Assembly (NCBI GenBank): GCA_001600175.1
Contig: BCJC01000008.1
Span: 126,781 to 190,780, forward strand
Length of the DNA stretch: 64,000 nt
DNA from: Erythrobasidium yunnanense
Taxonomy: Eukaryota > Basidiomycota > Cystobasidiomycetes > Erythrobasidiales > Erythrobasidiaceae
Direction: 5' to 3'
The translations under genes were made by a program, and so were the position numbers. This document shows positions 44,501-56,849 of this stretch, piece by piece. Every line of letters begins with the position of its first letter. Position 1 is the first letter of the stretch. The notes beneath the pieces were generated by a model. The model did not search any database, was not told the DNA's origin, and saw nothing but the letters and a program-made list of their open reading frames with translations.

Positions 44501-46871
44501 AGACCTGCACCCGCCGGAGGAGGTGATCGCCACTTCAATCTTCGTTTATGACGAAACCGCCAGACTGTATCAGAATAGTGCTAGGGGTATGGCAGAGTTC
44601 CCTGATATAACGCCCACAGCAAGATACTGCATAGCACTTGCAAGATTCGCTCAGAATCCTCTGTGCGAGTATGCATCTCTTGGACAAGATATCACTGCTG
44701 TTACCTTCAACCCGCTGCAGAGATTGGTAAGTACCGCCATCTACCGTATGAAATTTACTGCGCTGATGTGCGCTTTCGAACACAGGTACCGAAAGACAAG
44801 CTTCTTCCGATTCTCGAGCAGTCAATCGCTAATGTCGTCAACATCACCGGTGTCGAGATCAATCGCGCCATCAGAGATCCATACTACCGCTCGCTGCTGC
44901 CCTTCGTAGCTGGGCTTGGTCCACGAAAGGCGAACGGCATGGTCAAGCGGATCAGCGTGGTTGTGAGTACTGAGTAGGGCTTTCCAGGCATACATTGGCT
45001 GAACCTTCGCTTTCTTAGTGCGGCGGTACCTTGAGTTGCCGAGCGGACCTCGTCAAGCGTGATATCTGCACATCGCGGATATTCATGAACTGCGTTGCCT
45101 TCCTGAAGATCAAGCGGGAAGCCAAGGACGACGAAGAGTACGACATTCTCGACAGCATGCGGATACACAGCGAAGACTACCATATTGCCCGCAAGATGGC
45201 TGCCGATGCGGAAGATCTGGACGAAGAGGATATCGAGATGCTTACGCATCCGTCTGATTCTGTGGTCAAGCTGTTGGAGGAAAATAATGCTGGAAAGCTA
45301 GACGAACTCAGCTTGGACGACTTCGCTGCGGCTTTGCTGCAGACACAGCAGATCCGCAAACGACTGACTCTGTACATGATCAGAGATGAGCTTCAACGAC
45401 CTTATGCAGAGCGAAGACCGGACTTCCGTGTCCCATCTAGCGAAGAAAAGTTCGCCATGCTCACTGGCGAGACTAGCAAGACTTTGGATCTCGGCTTCAT
45501 CGTTCCCATCGTCATCGTTCGAGTTTTGGACAAGGGAGGTCTTCTGTGTCGCCTAGACTCTGGCGTCATGGCCCAAGTCGACGGAGGTTATAAAGAGCCA
45601 GGCCAGGAATACAGAGCGGGACAGACGGTGCGAGGACAAGTGATTGCGATTGACCATGCAGAGTTGAAGGTGGAGCTGTCGCTCTTGCGACAGAGCGTGG
45701 ACGTAGACGATTCTCAGCGAAGACAGTTCAGACCTGACAAATACTACGATCTCACACAAGCCAACATGGACAAGCAGGCTTACGAAGCGAAGTCGAAGAA
45801 GAAGGAAGGCAGACAGCGCAGAGTCGTACAGCATCCAAACTTCCACAACATGAATGCCGGTCAGGCCGAACAATACTTGGCAAATCTGCAAAGAGGAGAC
45901 TGTGTCATTCGGCCGTCTTCTCGTGGAGTCGATCACCTGGCTGTCACCTGGAAGGTAGATGATGGAGTCTATCAGCATATCGGTAAGCTCGGACACCTCT
46001 GTAAGATGCAACGATGCTGATGAGTACTTTCTGTAGATGTGCTTGAGCTGGACAAGCCGAACGAATTCTCACTTGGTCGTCAACTGCGCATACAAGGCAA
46101 ATACACATACTCAGATCTGGATGAACTGATCGTGTCGCACGTACGAGCGATGGCGCGTAAGGTCGACGAGATGATGCACTCGGATAAGTACAAGGGCAGC
46201 GAGGGAGATCTTCGTAAGCTCTGCGTCGCGGTCCATTCTACAGTTACTCATGCTTTGAATCACAGGAAAATGGCTACAAACGTCAATCATGGCTGAGCCT
46301 GCTCGGAGTTTCTACGGTTTTGCGCTCGATCCCCGCAAGCCTGGCAACTTCCTGCTCAGCTTCCTTACAAAAGGTTACGAAATACAGACTTGGGTAAGTC
46401 GACCAACAGCAAGGCGATATTCGATGCTGACATGCAATGTGCTTCAGGGTGTGACTGTCGAACCGGATGCATTTATACTAGCAGGCAACAGCGATCCAGC
46501 CGCCAACGTCACGATGCTCTGCAATGCTTTCAAGGTATGATGAGAATGGCTCTAATACACACAAATGCTCATATACGCCTATCAGTCTGTCTACGTTACC
46601 AAAATGGCGCTTCAAGGCGGAGCACAAGCTGCTGCTATGGCTGCGCGGACACCGTATCTCGGTGGGCGCACGCCTGCTCCAAGTAGGTCAACGAGTCACA
46701 GGAAGTATGATGTAGGTGCTGACGTTTGTTCTGCTTCCAGTTCCTGGCGGCATGACACCGTATGGCGCGTCAGCTCGGAGTCCGTACGTCGGCAATGCAG
46801 GCCATGCACGCCCAGCTCAGCCATACATGAACCCTGACAGAGCAGTCCAAGCTGGCTTTGGCTACCGATAA
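41572..46871 (+). CDS. SPT6: Transcription elongation factor and histone chaperone
   Basis: Spt6 binds histones and Pol II during elongation in the nucleus. The ATG at 41572 begins [19 protein letters not shown], a very acidic disordered N-terminus with basic patches. It continues through [19 protein letters not shown] to the core. YqgF-like fold: [18 protein letters not shown] and [16 protein letters not shown]. Hh[19 protein letters not shown]1: [18 protein letters not shown]. Tandem SH2: [19 protein letters not shown] and [19 protein letters not shown]. The tail is [19 protein letters not shown], ending at TAA 46869-46871. About a dozen introns are spread along the gene. At roughly 1,400-1,500 residues its length is normal for the family. 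Confidence 0.93.
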
Positions 46872-47171
46872 GCTAACCAAGCATCATTCCCTGTAAAGTT
46901 CCTCTCTATTCGTGCATGCTGGGCGTAGTTGTATCAGGCCTCTGTATCGTTCCGCAGTAACATTCATCTGTACAGTCTATACTAACGCTGATGGTCTGTT
47001 GTTCTCGCTGATCTGCCATGAATGCGTCTCGCTGACATTCCGTCGTCAAGGTAGCAGATGTCTCCGCAACGGCAAAGAGGCTTCCTCGCAGCAGGATTTC
47101 TTTCTGTTCCTTCTTCTTCCTCTTCTCCTTCTTTCCAACCCTCTCCCTCGCCTTCGCATTCCCCTTCCACA
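46872..47171. other. Intergenic region SPT6 / YP-repeat gene
   Basis: 300 bp, pyrimidine-rich toward the right (CTTCTTCCTCTTCTCC), fitting a fungal promoter/leader. Confidence 0.4.
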
Positions 47172-49266
47172 TATGCAAACTTTCGCACCCCGAGGAGCGC
47201 AGGCCGCTCCAACAGGTTATAGCCGCAGGACGCCTAGCATACATTACACAACCAACGCTGGTGACTTCACCCAGCCTCCCAAGGCAGTCAGGCCACGACC
47301 GCAATGGCTGCTCCTGATCAGTCCCTCTACAAAATTGGCCACCTCGTTCGGGCTGGACTCCCAACAAGGTGTCTTATTCCCTTTAAAACCTTCCCTACAA
47401 GCACAGTTGGTATCTGCAACTCGGGAATTTGGTCTTCAACAGTGTATGCTTCCCCAATCCAGCGGCACAATCGCAAGCTGATGTACTAGCGCTCAGCGAT
47501 GGCCTTTTCACTCCTTCTCAACCTTGGCGAAGGATCTTCGTATGCTAAAATCACGGACGAAAGCTGGACGGCCACATGGGCTCAGTTGCCGGCCAGCGAT
47601 TCGTGGTCTGCAATCACATCTGGATCTGGAGTTATGCCAAGAATCAATCTCCGTAGGTGCCTCGATTCAAAACTTGCGTGTGGCCGTCTAACTATCTGTC
47701 CTCTGCAGCCATAGCTGCGAGTCTTCTGCTGGATTTTTCGGCAATCGCACATACTGGCGAACTTCGATCTCTCCCGGAACAGAAGCAAGACGCCGCCATG
47801 ACTGTCAATCAGCATCGGCGTCGACCTTCGAAGCCGCTCTTCTTGCGTTCGTCCTTGCCGCAATTGGTAGCATCCCCTGAACCTCTGTCCCTTCCGTTCC
47901 CTGGCCAGCCTTCTCCTTCCCTTACTCACCAAGTATCAGCTACAGCGAATGTCGCGGCTGTCCTGGAAGCCTCAACATTGTCTGCGGACAGGTCGATTGG
48001 CGATGCAACGGAAGATTCGGACGTAATTCAGACCGCGTCCTGGCCTCCTACACCAGCTAGCCCAGATCGACTGCCATCAGCCTCCTTGATGGATCGCTTA
48101 GTGGATTCTGCTAGTCCCTGCCGCCCCTTCTTCAAGGACACAGAGTCGAATTTCTCCAAGATGAGCGTCAGCCGAGACATGGGCCCTCTCATCGAAGTCA
48201 GCCGGAATACGATAGTTCGACCTCTGGCTCAGTGCTCAGAACCCAGTCCTATCGTCTCGACCTTCGCTTCTGTCGATAGGCTGCCGTTTGTGCAGACCAA
48301 GCTGCAGGCTATATATCCATACAATCTGAGCAACATTTACGAGCCAGTATGGCCATACATCTCTGTATATCCAACCCTGCAGCTGCACCAGCCACGCCCG
48401 TCTCCCCAGCGATCATACAGGCAGGCAGACTCGACGCCTGCAGCATCAAAGCCTTGCATCAGCACCAAGCTGCAGTCGGGCTACCCGTACAATCTCGCTC
48501 ACATCTACGAGCCAGTTTGGCCGTATCTCAGCATCTACCCCTCCGTCACCTGGACGCAAACTTTTCCTTGTCAGTCACGCACTAGACCGCTTGCCAGATC
48601 AGCGAATGTCACGAGGCAGGTCCTGGCACATTCTGTTTGTCTGAGAAGCGAAGACGATCGGTGCGTGGAGCCTAAACCATCTGAGAGCCTGACTGAGCAT
48701 TTCATCAGACCGGCATACCCGTTCAACCTGGCATCCATCTATCCTGCCGTCTACCCTCATTTCAATCTGTATCCATCCATTCAGGCCTCCTCGTCACGTC
48801 CTTCGCACATGCGAAGCCCTTCATACCAAAAGCAACTAGTCTACATCACCCAAACCTACGAGACTGACATCAAGCGGCCTTCTGAGGTTCAGCGACCGCC
48901 GCAACAAAGAAAGACATCGAGATCCTCGTCTCTCAGTCAGGAAGTCGATGCTGCTCCTAAGCTTTCGTCATCAAGCAAAAGGGTGTCCATCGACCATGGC
49001 GAAGCTATTCATGCTATGAACTTCAGGCATCGAAAGAGTGGGTACAGCCTATCACCAAGCTAAGCCTAGTTGCTGATCGCTGTCTGGCAGTCCCAGCACC
49101 CATCTCACCTGTCCCGCAGGTCGTGCCTCTCATGCTTGCAAACGATAGTCAAGCGAGAAGAAGTTCAGTCAGTAGTACGACTGTGAAGTCGCCCTTCCAT
49201 CTTGCTTCTCCTATGCTAGGGCACTATAGTCCCATGTCACCGAGCAACCCCGTCTTTGTAGCTTAG
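47172..49266 (+). CDS. Uncharacterised protein with three 21-residue YP-rich repeats
   Basis: I do not recognise the family. The model starts MQTFAPRGAQAAPTGYSRR and contains RPRPQWLLLISPSTKLA. It crosses an intron (GTATGC...GCTCAG) to give LQQSMAFSLLLNLGEG and DESWTATWAQLPASDSW, and a second intron (GTAGGT...CTGCAG) to NLPIAASLLLDFSAIAH. A long Ser/Pro-rich exon follows. A final intron (GTGGGT...GGCAG) leads to IPAPISPVPQVVPLM and the stop at 49264-49266. Three exact-length repeats (48314-48376, 48482-48544, 48716-48778) follow the pattern YP(Y/F)NL..IY..V(W/Y)P....YP(S/T). Everything splices in frame, so the gene is well supported, but its role is unknown. The Ser/Pro-rich body suggests disorder and phosphorylation. 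Confidence 0.7.
48314..48778 (+). repeat. Three coding 63-bp YP repeats
   Basis: Units at 48314-48376, 48482-48544 and 48716-48778, each 21 codons. Units 1 and 2 share IYEPVWPY; unit 3 has IYPAVYPH. The spacers between them are unrelated Ser/Pro-rich sequence. Confidence 0.9.
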
Positions 49267-49378
49267 TCTGACTTGTTGGCGTATACTCAGAGCAGACGTG
49301 CGGTGGGGGCTATCAGAACAGCTAGAATAACAAGTTCGCGTATGCAGGAGCTGCCGCAAATGTCTGATGCTATGAAAA

Positions 49379-52300
49379 TCACCTAACATACTTGATCTTT
49401 GCTAGGTTGAGCAGATCTCGAAGCTCGATCCAAAGCCTCGTTGGTGGCTGGCTCAGCTGGTCCTTCCACTGCTGCATGACATAGGCCGCTTCTTCGTCCT
49501 TGCGCTTGCGTCTTTCCTCACGATCACCAGGTATTTTGGCTGGCAAGCGCGATCGCTCCCTACACTCGTCGAAGACCTCCTGTGCGGCATGATACATGAA
49601 GTCTGCAAAACGGACATGCTCAGCAGATCTGGCGGGCACACAAAAGTAATCTACACTTACGCCTTAGCTGAGTGTGTATCCTCGCTCGTTCGGCGCAGAA
49701 GCATCCCAGCTCAAAGATCTGCTCCTCGTCCTCAGAGCCAGATTCCTCTTCGAATGTAAGCGAATCGTATCTCTTGCCCTGGAATAGATTAAAAGTCAGC
49801 TCCTATCGTCGTGGTGCAACAGATGGCGGACTTACCGATATCGCGCTGCGGATGGATGCTATTCTGTCGTGTCTGTACACCAATAGACTTACGGTTAGCG
49901 TAAGTCTTATATCTGTCTTACGTAGAGGACCGACCTCGAGCAGCCATCGCATCCTGGCCTTTTATCGAGGAAATCTTCAATATAGATAGGTCGGGTATCT
50001 AACGCTTTCCTGAACTCTTCTTTCCAGATACTACTAGCGACCGATGAATTTATGACGCCTCCTACAGCCTTTCTGACTGCCTCGAGCGAGAACATATAGT
50101 ATTTGTCCTTGAGGACACGCTTATCTCGCGGCAGGAAGAAGAGATAGACTAGATAAGTAATGAAGACTTTGAAGTGCTGCTCTAGCTCCAGCTTTCCATG
50201 GCGTGTCAGTTCGACTGAAAAGTCCAGACTTTAGCATTAGTGCCAATCAGGACTGGACCAACACTTACTTGGTATATTCTTTTCCATCTGCTCACGCTCA
50301 TCATCATCCATCTCCTCATCACTGATGATGAAGTTTTTGACATTGCCATCCAAATCTTGATCATCGTCTTCATCGCTAGTGTCCGATCCCTCCGACTCTC
50401 CAGACCCACTCTTCTCTTCGTCCTTGACTTTGTCTTCGTCAGATTCGATGATGCCCTTTCTTCGGCGTTCATCCTTCCCTACAAAGTACCATCATCAGCC
50501 AGCTGTCACTAAGAGTACTCTGTGGAAAAAAGCTCACTCTGCTTGGCCTCTCTCGCCACCTTCAGCTTGTCAAGTCTGGAGCCTTTGGAGAGGTCTTTCG
50601 GGCGCAGCTTCTCCTTCTTCACAGCTGCAAACGGAACTGTCAACATAGCCCTTCTCCCATTGCGGCGGGTACGGTACTCACGATTGAAATCAAGCTCGAT
50701 ATCTTTCAGGTCATCCACTAATTCCGAATCTTTCGAACTAGCGTGGGAGACAGGTTTACCAGCATCTTCGTCGCTCGATCCGCTGGAGGATGACGACTCC
50801 GATTCGGATGATTCGTGCTCAAAGCGCTTACTTCTCTTCTTTTGCGGGGCTTCTTCTGAAATGTTACTCCCGCTCTCATCCTCTTCTTCATCATCATCGA
50901 TCTGCATTCGACTCGAGGCTTTCTGTTTGCCTTTGCCCTTCTTTCGTCGAGGCGGCGGAGGCGCTTCATCGTCTTCGCTATCGATAATAGGAGAGGGCGC
51001 CCTCTTCTTTCTAGGTGCTGGAGCGTCTGACTCGTTATCTGAGCTTCCGATAAATAGAGGTTTGCTGGAGCTCTGTGTTTGACGCGATGCTGGCTTACGA
51101 ATACGCTTCGAGCTTGTCTTGCTGGGAAGAAAGGCATTTTCATCGTCTTCTGAAACGATCTGTCGCTGTGGAGGAGGCGATTCGGAAGGACTCGCTACTA
51201 CACGCTTACGAGCTTTCTCCTTCTTCTTTCGAGCGGACGATATGGTGCTTAACTGTGAGGAGCGGGAGGGCACGGCAACACGAGGAGGGGAGAAGTGCGA
51301 AGCCATCTCTTGTTCAGATTCTGGCTGAAGACTCGGCTCATGATACTTTGTCTTGGGCTTTTTGAACTTCTTCTTCTTCTCTTTCTTCTGCTTCTCAGGT
51401 GCCATACTTTCCTCTGTCTCACTACGATTCTCTCGAGACTTCCTTTTATTCTGCTTATTATCCTTCTTGGCGTCCTCCTTGCCTCCATTCTCTACCGACT
51501 CTGGCGCCTCCGACTCCGTATCGTGTATACTCACTACCTCATCGTCGGGTACTATGAAGTCTCCATCTTCTTCGCTTGCCGTTGATGGTGCGTGTCGTGC
51601 AGGACGCTTCGATTCACTCGTAGAGGCGATAGGCTCAGCAGCTTTCCGTTTTCGCGGGCTAGAGGCTTGCTTGGAGGATGAAGGACGAGCTTTGCGTTTA
51701 GCAGACGGCAGGTCTTCGCTCTCGTAGGCTGTATCTTCCGACTCGCTCTCGAAGCGCTCATCGGCCAGCGGCTGTCAGACTCATATGATTCAGCCTCAGC
51801 TTCACGTTATCAGCATAAGACCTCACAATAGAGGTATCGTTCCTAGACTTGACTCTGGCTTTGAAGGCCGAGCTAAACTTGGGGGTAGCATTGTCCTCCA
51901 GTCTCTCCAGAAACGACTTTCTGGGCGTAGCTTCATTATCATCATCTTCTTCATCATCGTCAGGAATAGCTTCTACTGCAGTCTTGCCTTTCTTGCCGTG
52001 GTCCTTTCGCTGTTTCTCGCGTCGGACAGAAGGACCGGCTGCAGCTTCGCCGTTTCTGCTTGATCCAGTCTCATCATCAGACAATACGATACGTGTAGAC
52101 TGAGCAGCAGATAGATTCTTGGGCGATTGGGCTGTCTTCTTGCGTTTCGAACCTCTCGAGACAACGATTGCCGGGCCAGATGCAACGACGACGACGCTGT
52201 CATCGCTGTCATCGGAACCATCGCCATCTTCTTGTGCTGTATGGCTGCTTGCTCGCTGTTTCGCGGGTCGTTGTTGTAGCTGTTTCCTCAAGGCCTTGCT

Positions 52301-52537
52301 CGGCTTTGTATGCGCGTCGTTTGTTGCCTTTCCTTTTCCTTTACTCGAGCTGGCATTGCTACTCTGACTGTTGACCTTGACGCTGCTGCTGCTGACCTTA
52401 CTGCTGGACGCTGCGTTCGGTCTGCTTCTGGTCCCTCCTCCTGCGCCTTTACTGACTGGCGGCGGTCTCGCTATCTCTTGGATCTCATTGCTGTCTTCAT
52501 CGCTGCTGTCTGAAACCCGCTGGACATTTCTGCCCAT
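49379..52537 (-). CDS. DUF4211-domain nuclear-type protein with long acidic/basic N-terminus
   Basis: ATG 52535-52537 opens MGRNVQRVSDSSDEDSNEIQ. Some 700 residues of alternating acidic and Lys/Arg/Ser-rich sequence follow (for example DDDEEDDDNEATPRKSFLE, RENRSETEESMAPEKQ, ESSESESSSSSGSSDEDAG). The C-terminal part is folded: IPIELTRHGKLELEQHFKVF, YLVYLFFLPRDKRV, SSIWKEEFRKALDTRPIY, CDGCSRSG and ELGCFCAERARIHTQ. This Cys-bearing order is what I know as the fungal DUF4211 domain. Function is unknown; composition suggests a chromatin or nucleolar protein. TGA is at 49379-49381, convergent with the YP-repeat gene 112 bp away. Its start is only 38 bp from the divergent transferase start. Confidence 0.82.
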
Positions 52538-52575
52538 CCTGGCGTAATCTCCAGTGCCAGCTGGATCTTTGCGCG
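52538..52575. promoter_or_regulatory. 38-bp gap between divergent start codons
   Basis: The start codons of the DUF4211 gene and the phosphopantetheinyl transferase are 38 bp apart, so each promoter must overlap the other gene's leader or coding sequence. Both starts are the first Met of conserved or well-formed N-terminal exons. Confidence 0.6.
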
Positions 52576-53713
52576 ATGTCGTTCAAGAATGTCGGCGATG
52601 ATGCCGTCAAAGCACAAGAGTCGCCTTGTGCTGATGGCCTAAGGGTCGTCGTGGTCGACATCCAAGAGTGGTCTCCCTCCCATCCTGTACTTACTTATGC
52701 CCTCCCTAACATGATTGTGATTCATACTGACCGTTTGACGGTCTACGTCGACCGTTAACATCGCAGCTCATGGAAGACCTTCTGGACGGCTTGAATGACG
52801 AAAAAGCAAGCAAGAGGATACGCGCTTTCAGGTATCCGAAAGATGCTCAGCGTGTGTGTAGTCCCACGTTCCAAATGCTTGAACGCAATAACAGTTCTGA
52901 CTCGTTTCTCTGTGGAAAAAGGCGCACTGGTAGGGAGACTTCTTCCACTATGGGAGCTCTGCTATGATACACCTACCTACCCTTGGAACACCCTACGGCA
53001 AGATACGACGCCAAAGGGTCGCCCGTTCTTGGTAAGTTCTGCCTCTTGAATTAGGCTGGCGCTGATTAGGCTACTCAAGGTGCATTCTGGGACAACCGAA
53101 CGTATAGACTACGACTTCAATATATCACATGATGGCCCTTGGGTCGCCATGCTATCGAAACAAGGGTCTTCGCAGTGGCAGCTAGGCGTGGATGTCGTGC
53201 CGCTCTCGCTACCTACAGGTATTCCAAGTGTTAGAGAACTGGAAGAAACAGTATATCCAATGGTAAGGAGCGAATAACCGCCCTCAACTTTGCGAAGCTG
53301 ACTCAAGCTCGGTCCAGCTTTCTTCCGCCGAAAAAGGCCTTCTGGCTCTGTCGGCACCTTCAGACGCTCTCAAGCTGCTTCTTAATGCATGGGCGGCTAA
53401 GGAAGCTGTCTCGAAAGCCCTAGGAGATGGGCTGTCCTTTCCATACGAAAAGATCGATACGCATGACCTGCTCATCGGTAATAAGCAGCAAGCCAGCATC
53501 ACAGTGAAGGATACGCAATGTGCAGTAGCATATCACTTCTTGGTCAGTCAGGGCGGCGAGGAGTCTATCTTAGCCTTGGCCGTTCTCGGTGCATCGGCCA
53601 CTGCGTCCGTACAAAGAAGCCTGTCGAGTATACGTATCGAAAGAGTTTCAGTAGACACAATAGTCAACCAGGTGCTTGGACAAGCCGGCAAGAAAAGCCC
53701 AGCAGAATCGTAG
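52576..53713 (+). CDS. 4'-phosphopantetheinyl transferase (Sfp/Lys5/PPT type)
   Basis: It moves phosphopantetheine from CoA to Ser of carrier domains, such as Lys2 aminoadipate reductase or polyketide synthases. The frame splices as DGLRVVVVDIQEWSPSHP, then LMEDLLDGLNDEKASKRI and FRYPKDAQR, ALVGRLLPLWELCYD, RIDYDFNISHDGPWVAML and QLGVDVVPLSLP, with the Mg-binding Asp. LLNAWAAKEAVSKALGDGLSF follows and holds the WxxKEAxxK motif. TAG is at 53711-53713. The intron just before FNISHDG joins in phase (TTG, GTAAGT...CTCAAG, GTGCAT). The exon junction after DAQR is the least certain. Sfp-type size and motifs suggest the single broad-range fungal enzyme. Confidence 0.87.
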
Positions 53714-53926
53714 CCCGTGCGCATGCAGCAAAGAAAATGGGTCATTATCGATGATACAATACGCCTGGCCACAAAACAACAAGTCACAATCCCTTCAAGT
53801 CACCAATTCGGCATTATATTCAGTCGTAATCGTCGTGGCCATTCTTCTTGGCATTTCTACTTCGCCCAAGAATGGACGTAGACTGCAAGAGAGAGTAGGA
53901 TCAGATCAGGAGGACTTTACATAGCA

Positions 53927-56615
53927 CTATAATGATAGACTCACGCCCTCTCCTTCATCATCGTCCAGGTTGGCTTGTCCGAAGACGCCTTCCAGCTCGG
54001 CATATGGGTCGTTCCCACTTGCAGCGTTGATAGGCGAAGAAGGACCATGTTCTTCATTATCGTCTCCACCAAGTAGATTACCTTCATTATGCGTTGCGAT
54101 ACCCATATTGTCGTAGGCAGACATAGTCGTGTCTGCTCGTTTGGGAGGAAGAGGCGGACCAGAGGATTTACGTTGTATGGGCTCGCTGCTGCCTGCTCGA
54201 ACGGGCATTGGTGGAAGCGCTATGGGTTGAGAAGCATTCATGGAGCTGCGAGCAGCCTCATTAAGCGCTTCCGAGTCTGCTAGTCGTTTCGGCTTCGTAT
54301 TTCGAATGAACTGGCAAGACGAATTCAGCAGGGTTTTCTTGTATCGCGTAGACAAGACATACCGTTTCTGGTGCTTGGTGATAGACTGATGCCAAAGATC
54401 CAGTATGCAGTAGCAGCCTATCCAGCACCGACCTATCCATCATCTCCGTCTCCGTATTGATAGCCGGCTTATCGCTCAGGACTATATCCTTCGCAGCCGC
54501 TGGATCCGTCGACAGTAATCTCCAGTATATGTACCCTCTATCTCTCAGATCTGGGTTATCCACTTCGTCCGTTGCCCATTTCAGGACTTTCGGCAAAAGA
54601 TCTGACCCTGCTGTTGGACGCTTGATGAATAGCTTGACAGTAGCTGTGAGCAAAGCTAGCTGGACTTCCACGGGTTCCGTCAAGAATGTCCGCAAGAAAT
54701 CCTCGAGCAGTTCATCCGAGTTCTCTATCCTATCTGCGTATTGCCCGACTATCCAGATCATTGCTGCTTTGGCTTCAGGCGTATCCAGGGCGTCCAGATG
54801 CTCGCATAGCGTTGCAATGATGCCTTCATACTGGTCTGGGTATTTGCGGAAGACATCCTTGATGACCACGACCGCTTCTTGCACGACATAGCTGATCTTC
54901 GTAGAGACCAGCTCAAGAAGGACAGCTATACATTTATCTGCAGCTGGTTGGATCTTGATAGCCAGTCTTCCGATGGACCGCACTGCTTTTCGAACGAAGT
55001 CTACATCCACTTCGGATGCGTATTCTTGGAGCTCTGCCAGGACTTGTGGGACGTTTGATCGATCTGCTAGACGATACATGATCTCGAGCTTCGAAAGCTT
55101 CACGTAGATTGGGTCGTTGTATTTGCAGAAGAATACTTTCACATCGTTCTTGAGGACTAGGGGATGCCGTTGTATGATCAGGAGGATGTTACGGAGAGCT
55201 ACGTATTGCACTTCGTAGCCGGAGGAGAGAAGAGTGACTGTATCGAAGCCTCAGCATCTACCGATAGCATATGCAAGATTCGCATGGAATTACCTAGAGG
55301 TGGGCTGAGTTTTCGACATAGACCGTCTATCCGATCTTGATCGATGATATAGTTCATGAGGTATATTATGACTTTTACAGTCGTGAGTACCACAGCTGAA
55401 TTTGCATGCTGTAAGCGGATAGCTATGCGCTCGGCTAGCAATTCGGCATCTGTCGGATCTTGCGGGACGAAGTACATGAGCGCTTCGAGGATATATGTCT
55501 GGCCCCATCTGTCATCGATAATCGAGTTTAGCTTGTCGCGACTGACGTGAGTACGCTAGACTTACTCTGAACATTCGCCCATGGCACTGACGAGCTTGCT
55601 CGATATACTGGCATTGAGTCGAAGCTGTATGCTATCGCTTCTCTCACTGATCTCGACAAGCGCTGCTACTGCATTTGCAACCACTGTAGGATTGGCATCG
55701 GCCAGCAGGTCTCGTAAGCTATTGACGAAGCTTTCCCGCTCAACGAGTCTCTTGTCTATCATAAAGAGCTTCGCAACACATATTGCGGCTGTCTTGCGAA
55801 CGTATGGATCGGAATCTTTTAGGGCGTGTCGTAACGGGTCTACTAGGGCTTGTATGACCTGGTGCGGGAGTGAGTCTCAGTTGTTCGTGTCATACTGTAC
55901 AAGTGGTTATGACATACTGCAGGGACCTGTATATATGACATTGTTCGTATGGCCAACGCACGTATAAGCGGATTCCGGTCACTCGAGTCCTGAAAAGAAA
56001 GTGGCTCAGAGCTGCTGTAATCGGACCTTATGTGAGATCCCTACTGAAAGAAAGCCTTCCATGGCGTAGCGAACGAGATCTGGCTTGATTCGGGCGTAGT
56101 TGACTGTCGGAGCATGTCAGGCGTATCCGTAGTGTCCCTGCTAGGGAGACCTACCAAGGTAGAGATACACCTAGAGCACACGTATCAGTGATTGAGCGAT
56201 CCATCGGTATTGCAGTACGCACCATCTTCTTGATCTCGAGGACCTGGATGTTCATGCACGAGACGACTTCGCTGAAGACCGGGCTCATGTCGATCCCCAT
56301 AGTCATGTTGGCGCTGCGCATATGCATGGATTATGAATATTCTATCGCCATTCCGTGGACATTGTGCATGACCCGCTTACACGACCTTCTTGAGGACGCT
56401 CTGTGACCGGCAAATCAGCGAACAACTCTGTCGTTCCCACAATGCGCTCACCGTCGTCTTTACATATCCCTTGTCCTTCCTGTCGCCGGCCTGCTGCAGC
56501 TCGACCTTCAAAGCCTCGACCTTGCCCTGTAGTCCCGCTTGTTTCCTCAGCTTCAACTCGTCAAGAATGCTGGCAGATCCCGCCTTACTCGCGCAAAGAA
56601 CTTGCTGTCAGACAT
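53927..56615 (-). CDS. Beta-adaptin, large subunit of the AP-1 (or AP-2) complex
   Basis: It links clathrin to cargo at the trans-Golgi/endosome (AP-1) or plasma membrane (AP-2). ATG 56613-56615 gives MSDSKFFAR and joins across GTAAGG...CTACAG to [20 protein letters not shown]. The order is that of beta-1/beta-2 adaptin N-termini. HEAT-repeat trunk sequence follows: [13 protein letters not shown]-like blocks, YVRKTAAI-like region near 55790, [15 protein letters not shown] region, [16 protein letters not shown] and [20 protein letters not shown]. It ends in a short Pro/Asp-rich linker ([19 protein letters not shown]) at TAG 53927-53929, with no appended ear domain, as in some fungal beta-1 subunits such as the short yeast Apl2. 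AP-1 or AP-2 cannot be decided by eye. Confidence 0.88.
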
Positions 56616-56849
56616 GCTGAAACAGCTACCGTCGAAGCAGCGTGGCCGCCGGAGGTGACTTTCGGATTTGTCTGATGTGATGCAACAAAGAGCAAGACAA
56701 GACTGGTTTAGCAACGGCTATAACAGAGGGACAAGGAATATGCTTGAATTTGCGTCCTCGGGCACCAGTAACACCCTTCCTACTCAGCTCACTCGCTAGT
56801 ACAGATGCCGAACCATGTCCTGAAAGATCTGGAAGAAACCCCTCCTCCT

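Noticed and set aside
56540-56615. Apparent frameshift near the N-terminus of beta-adaptin
   Set aside because: Reading through gives an early stop, but a GTAAGG...CTACAG intron joins MSDSKFFAR to [10 protein letters not shown], the expected adaptin N-terminus.
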